Shown one piece after another: positions 1-5,600 of a stretch of 6,391 bases of DNA (positions are counted from its first letter, which is position 1; every line of letters begins with the position of its first letter). Position numbers and translations under genes: made by a program. Under the pieces are notes generated by a model. That model did no database searches. It saw only the letters and a list, made by a program, of their open reading frames with translations, and was not told the DNA's origin. This DNA comes from Treponema sp. (lineage in GTDB: Bacteria; Spirochaetota; Spirochaetia; Treponematales; Breznakiellaceae): contig JAISEA010000032.1 in NCBI GenBank assembly GCA_031264475.1, forward strand, positions 1 to 6,391, written 5' to 3'.

Positions 1-33
1 TTTTTACCAATACCCGTCCATTTCTTTTCCTAT

Positions 34-39
34 TATAAT
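34..39 (+). promoter_or_regulatory. Possible -10 box of the esterase gene
   Basis: A perfect TATAAT lies 8 bases before the ATG at 48, inside an AT-rich stretch. No convincing -35 hexamer is seen at 16-18 bases upstream, although only 33 upstream bases are visible. If this box is used, transcription would begin at about 45-47, almost on the start codon, which would make a leaderless or near-leaderless mRNA. This fits the absence of a Shine-Dalgarno sequence. It may also be a chance match in AT-rich DNA. Confidence 0.35.
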
Positions 40-47
40 ATCATTCT

Positions 48-1910
48 ATGAATAAGATAAAAATTTCCGCCTTAATAGGCGATAGCATGATCATACAACA
101 AGAGACCGGATTTCCGGTCTGGGGAGATTCCGCGCCTGAAACGCGAATCACGATTGTTTTCTTAGACAAAACCTACACGACACAGACAAACGCCGATGGA
201 AAATGGCGCATTATCCTTGACGGCGCGCCTGTAGGCGGTCCATATACGATGGATATTTCTTCAGACAACACAGAAGAGTGTATCCATATTACCGACATTT
301 ACGCGGGCGACGTATGGCTTTGCTCTGGTCAGTCAAACATGGAACTACCTATGGAACGCTTGAAAGACGACTTTTCGGAAGAATGGAAACCGCCGGTCAA
401 CAGCTTGATACGGCAGTTCAAGGTCCCTCAAGAGTGGGACTTCTCAGGTCCGCGGGAAGAACTACACGACGGTTCATGGACGCCCGCGTCTCCTGAAACC
501 TTGAACGGCTTTTCTGGAACCGCATGGTTCTTCGCCAAGAAACTCTACGAAAAACACAAAACGCCCATTGGACTTATCAACGCCGCTCTCGGTGGTTCTC
601 CGGTGGAGGCGTGGATGAGCAAGGAAGCTCTCGCGTCCTATCCACAAAAAATCGCCCAATCCGAACCTTATGCGGACGCGGCTTTCATGGAGAAAAAGGT
701 TCAGGAAACCGAAGGATGCCAGCAGGCGTGGTACGATACGATTTGTGCGGGCGACAGCGGGCTTATTGGCGAATGGTTTAGCAAGACTACGGACGATTCA
801 ACATGGGAAACCCTAGAATTACCCGGTCAGTTTGACGAAGGCGGGGTTCCTGTCGGCTTCTGCGGCGTTCTTTGGCTACGCCGTGAATTCATCGCGCCGC
901 CAGAACGCGCGGGTAAACAGGCAAAGGCGTGGCTCGGCACTATCACGGACGCGGATACGGTCTACATCAACGGCGTAGAAATCGGCAACACGGCGTACCG
1001 GTATCCACCGCGCAAATATACCATTCCCGCGGGGATCCTGCGCGAAGGTGAAAACCAGATCACTATACGAGTGGTCTGTAACAACGGACAAGGCGGCGTT
1101 ACCCGCGATAAGCCGTTCAAGATTTTTAGCGATGATTGGACGTCAAGCCTACACGGAACGTGGAAGTATAAGATTTCCCTAACCGTTCCGCCCATACCCC
1201 CGAATTTCTTTATCAAATGGCAACCGATGGGTCTCTACAACGCCATGATTGCGCCGCTACTTACGTTGCCATTGAAGGGCGTTATCTGGTATCAAGGCGA
1301 GTCCAACGACAGCACGCCTGATGAATACGCGGCGCTTTTCACCGACTTAATAAAGGATTGGCGGTGTCAGAGACATCAACCTGATATGCCGTTTTTGTTT
1401 GTCCAGCTACCCATTCTCGGCGCGCCGGGTGAAAACACGGAGAAGAGCGCATGGGCAACGATTCGGGAAGCCCAATCAACAGCCCTCGCCTTACCGAAAA
1501 CAGGTATGGTGTGCGCCTTGGATTTGGGCGAATGGAACGATCTGCATCCCCTTAACAAAAAGGGCATAGGCGAGCGGCTCGCTCTTGCCGCGGAAGCGGT
1601 GGTGCACGGTGAGAAAAACACTGCGCCCGGTCCGCTTGCGCGAACAGTCCGCCGCGAAGGAAACCGTCTCGTCATTACATTTGACAACTGCGGTACCGGG
1701 CTTACCGCGCGGGAAACGCCGCATATCAGCGTTATCGCGAGCGGGAAAACAGTCCGCTTACCTGCCCGCATTGAAGATAACAGCATCATAGTTGAAAACG
1801 TTCCACTCACTGCGGAAACGGTTCTCTATGCGTGGGCTGACAACCCAGCCGACAGACAGCTCTACAATACGGATGGATTGCCCGCGATACCATTCCGTTT
1901 TCAGTTATAG
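48..1910 (+). CDS. Sialate O-acetylesterase-like carbohydrate esterase (SASA/SGNH family)
   Basis: A complete 620-residue protein predicted to remove O-acetyl groups from sugars by a Ser-His-Asp mechanism. The N-terminal beta domain (residues 5-85) has the family pattern GDSMIIQQ...PVWG. The nucleophile motif GQSNM follows VWLCS, placing the catalytic serine at Ser96. LGGS (181-184) and QGESN (416-420) match the oxyanion-hole blocks, and NDLHPLN (497-503) supplies Asp498 and His500. Residues about 250-345 look like a GH2-type jelly-roll sugar-binding insert (WLRREF, VYINGVEIGNT, LREGENQITIRV). A small beta domain ends the protein. ATG 48 is chosen because the family fold starts at about residue 5. 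There is no signal peptide or membrane segment, so the enzyme is probably cytoplasmic, unlike many exported relatives. Length is normal for the two-domain family. The true substrate could be 9-O-acetyl sialic acid or acetylated hemicellulose fragments; the sequence alone does not decide. It converges with dnaE and has no operon partner in view. Confidence 0.88.
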   Translation: MNKIKISALIGDSMIIQQETGFPVWGDSAPETRITIVFLDKTYTTQTNADGKWRIILDGAPVGGPYTMDISSDNTEECIHITDIYAGDVWLCSGQSNMELPMERLKDDFSEEWKPPVNSLIRQFKVPQEWDFSGPREELHDGSWTPASPETLNGFSGTAWFFAKKLYEKHKTPIGLINAALGGSPVEAWMSKEALASYPQKIAQSEPYADAAFMEKKVQETEGCQQAWYDTICAGDSGLIGEWFSKTTDDSTWETLELPGQFDEGGVPVGFCGVLWLRREFIAPPERAGKQAKAWLGTITDADTVYINGVEIGNTAYRYPPRKYTIPAGILREGENQITIRVVCNNGQGGVTRDKPFKIFSDDWTSSLHGTWKYKISLTVPPIPPNFFIKWQPMGLYNAMIAPLLTLPLKGVIWYQGESNDSTPDEYAALFTDLIKDWRCQRHQPDMPFLFVQLPILGAPGENTEKSAWATIREAQSTALALPKTGMVCALDLGEWNDLHPLNKKGIGERLALAAEAVVHGEKNTAPGPLARTVRREGNRLVITFDNCGTGLTARETPHISVIASGKTVRLPARIEDNSIIVENVPLTAETVLYAWADNPADRQLYNTDGLPAIPFRFQL

Positions 1911-1935
1911 GAAAGTAAATCCCGCGCTTATCACC

Positions 1936-2192
1936 CATGTTCCGCCTTGGAACCTCTAGGTTCTATCTTGGAACCTCTAGGTTCTATCTTGGAACCTCTG
2001 GGTTCTGACTCGGAACCTCGAAGTTCTGCCTTGGAACCTGAAGGTTCTGCCTTGGAACCTCTAGGTTCTGCCTTGGAACCTCTAGGTTCTATCTTGGAAC
2101 CTAGAGGTTCTGTCTTGGAATCTCGAGGTTCTGTCTTGGAATCTAGAGGTTCTGTCTCGGAACCTCTAGATTCTATCTTGGAACCTAGAAGA
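1936..2192. repeat. Tandem array of 21-bp palindrome-containing repeats
   Basis: Eleven complete 21-bp units run from 1947 to 2177, followed by a truncated twelfth (2178-2192) and preceded by a degenerate half unit (1936-1946). Each unit contains a 14-bp core of 6-bp arms GAACCT and AGGTTC around a 2-base centre, then a 7-base linker of the form TRNCTYG. Units 1, 2 and 7 are identical. The others differ at one to several positions. The centre is CT in units 1, 2, 3, 6, 7 and 11, AG in 8, 10 and 12, CG in 4 and 9, and GA in 5. The array begins 26-36 bases after the esterase stop codon. The spacing of exactly 21 bp, two DNA turns, would put every palindrome on the same helical face. Function is unknown: possible roles are a protein-binding array, 3'-UTR hairpins or a neutral minisatellite. 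Confidence 0.95.
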
Positions 2193-2194
2193 TG

Positions 2195-2245
2195 ACTTCA
2201 CACGGACGTTGTCCGAAAGCACCCTGCGGGTGTTTTAAAGTGATC
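2195..2245 (+). repeat. Left-edge inverted copy of the 47-bp module
   Basis: This stretch contains ACTTCACA, GTTGTCCGAAAG (2208-2219) and CACCC-TGC-GGGTGTTTTAAA in order. The same blocks appear on the opposite strand in the modules at 2460-2515 and 2575-2621. The best-matched segment is 2208-2240 against the reverse complement of 2484-2515. The repeat block is therefore bounded by imperfect inverted copies: ACTTCACA at 2195-2202 and TGTGAAGT at 2590-2597. This resembles the ends of a small non-autonomous mobile element, though no target-site duplication was identified. Confidence 0.7.
2219..2236 (+). terminator. Possible intrinsic terminator downstream of the esterase gene
   Basis: A short GC-rich hairpin has stem CACCC (2220-2224) and GGGTG (2228-2232) around loop TGC, extended by a G-T pair, followed by TTTT. 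The orientation suits the + strand transcript of the esterase gene. It lies 309 bases beyond that stop codon, so the 21-bp array would be transcribed into the 3' UTR. The stem is only 5-6 bp, so termination may be inefficient. Confidence 0.45.
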
Positions 2246-2269
2246 CGCCCTTTCTTCTGACAACGAGTA

Positions 2270-2363
2270 GGCTACACTTACAAGTAAGTGTAGCCGTCAA
2301 GTCGAGGACAGCGGGTCCGCCTCTCTGACAACGAGTAGGCTACACTTACTTGTAAGCGTAGCC
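2270..2363. repeat. Hairpins of units 1 and 2 (GTAG type)
   Basis: Hairpin 1 (2270-2295) has perfectly complementary 12-bp arms GGCTACACTTAC and GTAAGTGTAGCC around centre AA. Hairpin 2 (2338-2363) has the same left arm, centre TT, and a right arm with one change (GTAAGCGTAGCC) that leaves a single A-C mismatch on this strand and a G-U wobble on the other. The AA and TT centres are reverse complements of each other. Confidence 0.9.
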
Positions 2364-2405
2364 GTCAAGTCGGGGACAGCGGGTCCGCCTTTCGGACAAC
2401 GCGGA

Positions 2406-2546
2406 GGCTCCGCTTGTTTACAAGCGTAGCCGTCATGTCGGGGACAGCGGCGCTCCCTTTCGGACAACGCCCATTGTGAAGTATTTAAACACCCGAAGGG
2501 TGCCTTTCGGACAACGCGGAGGCTCCGCTTGTTTACAAGCGTAGCC
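2406..2546. repeat. Hairpins of units 3 and 4 (GGAG type)
   Basis: The hairpins at 2406-2431 and 2521-2546 are identical: arms GGCTCCGCTTGT and ACAAGCGTAGCC around centre TT, with one mismatch. Compared with units 1 and 2, the inner two pairs have changed on both sides (left AC to GT, right GT to AC), so pairing is kept. An alternative hairpin is also present just 5' of each, GCGGAG-G-CTCCGC (2401-2413 and 2516-2528), which overlaps the left arm and would compete with the main fold. Confidence 0.85.
2460..2506 (-). repeat. 47-bp module with terminator-like hairpin, copy 1
   Basis: The module starts with the same TCGGACAAC as the 68-bp units, then has CCATTGTGAAGTATT and a CACCC-GAA-GGGTG hairpin. 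Read on the - strand the hairpin is followed by TTTAAA, a terminator-like layout. It is inserted between 68-bp units 3 and 4 at an exact unit boundary and is closely matched by 2575-2621. Confidence 0.75.
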
Positions 2547-2574
2547 GTCATGTCAGTGGAAGCGGCGCTCCCTT

Positions 2575-2621
2575 TCGGACAACAACCATTGTGAAGTATT
2601 GAAACACCCTTTGGGTGCGAA
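2575..2621 (-). repeat. 47-bp module, copy 2, adjoining the dnaE end
   Basis: This second copy shares TCGGACAAC, CCATTGTGAAGTATT and AAACACCC with the copy at 2460-2506. Its hairpin loop differs (TTT instead of GAA). It abuts the 3' end of dnaE and contributes half of the likely dnaE terminator. Confidence 0.75.
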
Positions 2622-2627
2622 GGGTGT
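2604..2627 (-). terminator. Likely intrinsic terminator of dnaE
   Basis: The arms ACACCCTT (2604-2611) and AAGGGTGT (2620-2627) form a perfect 8-bp stem with an 8-base loop, starting two bases after the dnaE stop codon. On the - strand the stem is followed by TTCAATA, so the U-tract is weak. A smaller alternative hairpin, CACCC-TTT-GGGTG (2605-2617 on the + strand), uses the same left arm. Confidence 0.55.
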
Positions 2628-2629
2628 GC

Positions 2630-5600
2630 TTATTCTGTCCACGCTTTTTGTACGCCTGCGCAATGGGAAAACGCTTCCATATCCTCAGATTCGACTGATA
2701 CCGTGATTTGAGACGTAGTACGGACAACCGTTTCGCCTGTGGGCAAGGGGATATGGATGAAAATTGAAGACCGACCCGGCTTTCCACACAAAGTATCTCG
2801 TAATAGACACAGCCCATCCTCATTACCCGCGGCATCGTCGGCAAGCCGAATATGGAGACTCTTCATAATAGAAGTAATTGGTTCAACAGGAGCGGCGGCG
2901 GGTGCCGCAGAGTCTGCGTCCTTTTTCCCTTCATTCTTTAGCTTCTTGACCGGGGGCGTCTCTCCTACCGCTTTTTTTACCGCTGGCTTGGGGTTCGCCT
3001 TTGCGCCCGCCTGCATTTCTTCCAAATCAAGTAATTCATTGACAATAACGCTGGGATGATCAGGACGTTTTGATTTGTCAAGCTTGCCTTTTAAGGCGAC
3101 TGGCTTATCAATAGAGAATACTTCCCGGTATCTTTTCCACGCCTCGGAAAACAAAGTGAGATCAACCGTTCCATTGAAATCTTCAAGGGAGCTGAAAACC
3201 ATTTCACCACTCTTGCTATTCCACGGCTTAATGTTCCGAATCACGCCGATGAGCGTATATATCCCATCCTTCGCCCCTACCACCCGCGCTAGGTTTAGAT
3301 CGCAGTTCTGTTCCCACGCCTCACGGTAGGGATCAAGCGGGTGGCTGAAAAACGCGGTAAGAGTATCTTGCGAGGGCTTGGGTTCTTCGAGGCTCAAAAC
3401 CGCGTCAACAAGAAGACTTATCCTATCGCGACCTCCAGAGTTGTCTAGCTTGCCTCTAATCGCCACTACACGATCAACTTGGAATAATTTCTTGTGCCGC
3501 GTCCATGAGTCTGCAAATAACACCAAGTCCAATTCGCCATTATAATCCGCGATGGCGCTAAAACCAATTTCACCGTTCTTCGTCTGATGCGGCTTCACTT
3601 CCCGTATGATGCCTACAACCGTGTACATACCAGCTGTGGCTTCTCTAGTCTTTGACAGGTTTAGAGTCGAGTATTTTTCCCAAATGGGTTTGTATTCATC
3701 CATCGGATGACCGGAAAAATAAAAACCAATGAGTTCTTGCTCGATTTTGAGCTTTTCGGCACGAGACCACTCAGGCTTTTCAACGAAACGGAAGAACTGT
3801 GTCTGCTCTTTCATTTCGTCATTAAATAAACCTGCCTGCCCGAATTGCGCGTCTTCCCTGTCTTTCAGTATATATTCAACCGCCTGATCCAGATTTTCTA
3901 CAAGCGCGGCGCGGTTCATACCGAAGCTGTCAAATGCGCCGACGCTGGCGAGTAGTTCTATCACCTTTTTGCCGACTGCCTTAATGTCAACTCTTTCCAG
4001 AAAATCCATGAAACTCTTGAATGGACGATCTTCGCGGGTGCGGATGATTTCGTTAGCAGGACCTTCGCCTAAGCCTTTGATTCCCAAGAAGCCATAGACA
4101 ATCCTATTGTTTGTTACTGAGAAGTAGCGATCAGAGTGATTGATGTCTGGCGGGTCGATTTCGAGTCCCATCTTTCGGGCTTCATTGATATAACCGGGCA
4201 GGCTGTCGGTTGCGGTGATTTCGTTGGTAAGCGTTGCCGCCATGAATTCAGCTGGAAAATTCGCTTTGAGAAAGGCGGTTTGATACGCAACGACAGAGTA
4301 TGCAGCCGCGTGGCTCTTGTTGAACCCATAGCCCGCGAATTTTTCCAGAATGTCAAAGATTTTCCCTGCGTTTTCTTCTTTAAAACCCTGTTTCTTTGCG
4401 CCTGCGATGAATTTATCCTTCTCTTTCGCCATTTCGTCTACTTTTTTCTTTCCCATGGCGCGGCGCAAAACATCCGCTTGTCCTAGCGTATAGCCCGCGA
4501 TGCGTTGCGCGACTTGCATGACTTGCTCTTGATACACGATTACACCGTAAGTTTCCTTGAGTATATCTTCAAGACACGGGTCAGGGTACACAATTTCCTG
4601 TCGTCCCCACTTGGACTCGATGAACTGCGGGATATAGTCCATTGGACCGGGTCGATAGAGCGCGTTCAGAGCCGTGAGTTCCGCGATGGATGTTGGTTTT
4701 GTCTGTATCAGGATGTTCTTCATCCCCTCAGATTCAAACTGGAATATACCGGAACTGTTACCTTCTCCGAGCATTTTATACGTCGCCTCGTCGTCTTCTG
4801 GTATACGGCTTATGTCAAAGTTTAGGTATTCTCCGCCTCGTTTGTGGAGGAGGCTGATCGTATTTTTTATCACGTCAAGGGTCTTTAAGCCAAGAAAGTC
4901 CATCTTGACTAACCCCCGATTCTCAATCACCTCCATTCTGTATTGGCTTGCTATACCGCCGGTCTTGGGGTCACGGTAGAGCGGTACATAGTTGACTAGT
5001 TCAGTCTTGCCTATGACGATACCAGCGGCGTGAAGGCTGGAGTTGCGGTTCTTGCCTTCTAGTTTGCGGGCAAATCTGAACAAGGCTTGATATTTCGGCT
5101 CTTCCGCCTTTTCTCTCAGTTCTGTAGACTCGGCTAAGGCTTTCTCTAGGGTGATTTTCGGGTTTTGGGGAATCAGGTTGACGATGGCGTTGGTTTCGGC
5201 GAGAGGAATATCCAACACCCGCGCCACATCTTTGATGACTGCCCGCGCTTTCAATGTTCCAAACGTGATGATTTGTCCTACGCGGTCTTTGCCGTATTTT
5301 TCCGTAACGTATTTGATGACGTCGTCACGTCCCTCATTGGCGAAGTCAACGTCAAAGTCAGGCATTGATATACGCGCCGGGTTAAGGAAGCGCTCGAAGA
5401 GTAGGTTGTATTTTAGCGGGTCTATGTCTGTTATTCTGACGGCGTAGGCTACGATGGAGCCTGCCCCGGAGCCGCGCCCAGGACCAACAGGTATGTCGTG
5501 CGCTTTCGCCCAGTTAATGAAGTCGGCTACGATCAAAAAATAGCCGGTAAAGCCCATTCTTATGATGATGTCAAGCTCGTATTCGGCACGACTTTTTATT

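Larger units (their letters stand above)
2256..2574. repeat. REP-like array of four 68-bp hairpin units
   Basis: Four units of exactly 68 bp lie at 2256-2323, 2324-2391, 2392-2459 and 2507-2574; a 47-bp module (2460-2506) separates the third and fourth. Each unit starts TCTGACAAC or TCGGACAAC, carries a 26-bp hairpin, then GTCAAGTC or GTCATGTC and a GC-rich tail. Units 1 and 2 differ at about 5 positions and units 3 and 4 at about 4, while the two pairs differ more from each other. The hairpin is immediately preceded by or overlaps GTAG (units 1, 2) or GGAG (units 3, 4), the tetranucleotides known at the foot of REP hairpins mobilised by RAYT transposases. The location between convergent gene ends is also typical of REP elements. 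Membership in that class is inference. Confidence 0.85.

Noticed and set aside
1936..2192. CRISPR array
   Set aside because: The period is 21 bp with 7-base linkers that are themselves conserved, so there are no unique spacers, and no cas genes are in view.
1947..2195. An 82-codon open frame (TTG start) encoding LEPLGSI-type heptads as a separate gene
   Set aside because: It is made wholly of the 21-bp repeat, has no ribosome binding site and no ATG. Differences between units nearly all change the amino acid while third codon positions stay constant, the opposite of protein-level selection.
2297..2551. An 84-codon open frame on the - strand across the 68-bp units
   Set aside because: It follows the repeat units exactly, matches no recognisable protein family and has no supporting start signal.
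2256..2574. Riboswitch or structured non-coding RNA gene
   Set aside because: The structure is explained by repeated simple hairpins; there is no single complex fold and no downstream gene in the same direction to regulate.
2548..2844. A 98-codon - strand open frame overlapping the dnaE 3' end, as a frameshifted dnaE tail
   Set aside because: The dnaE frame itself continues through a recognisable C-terminal domain to its own stop at 2630, so no frameshift is needed.
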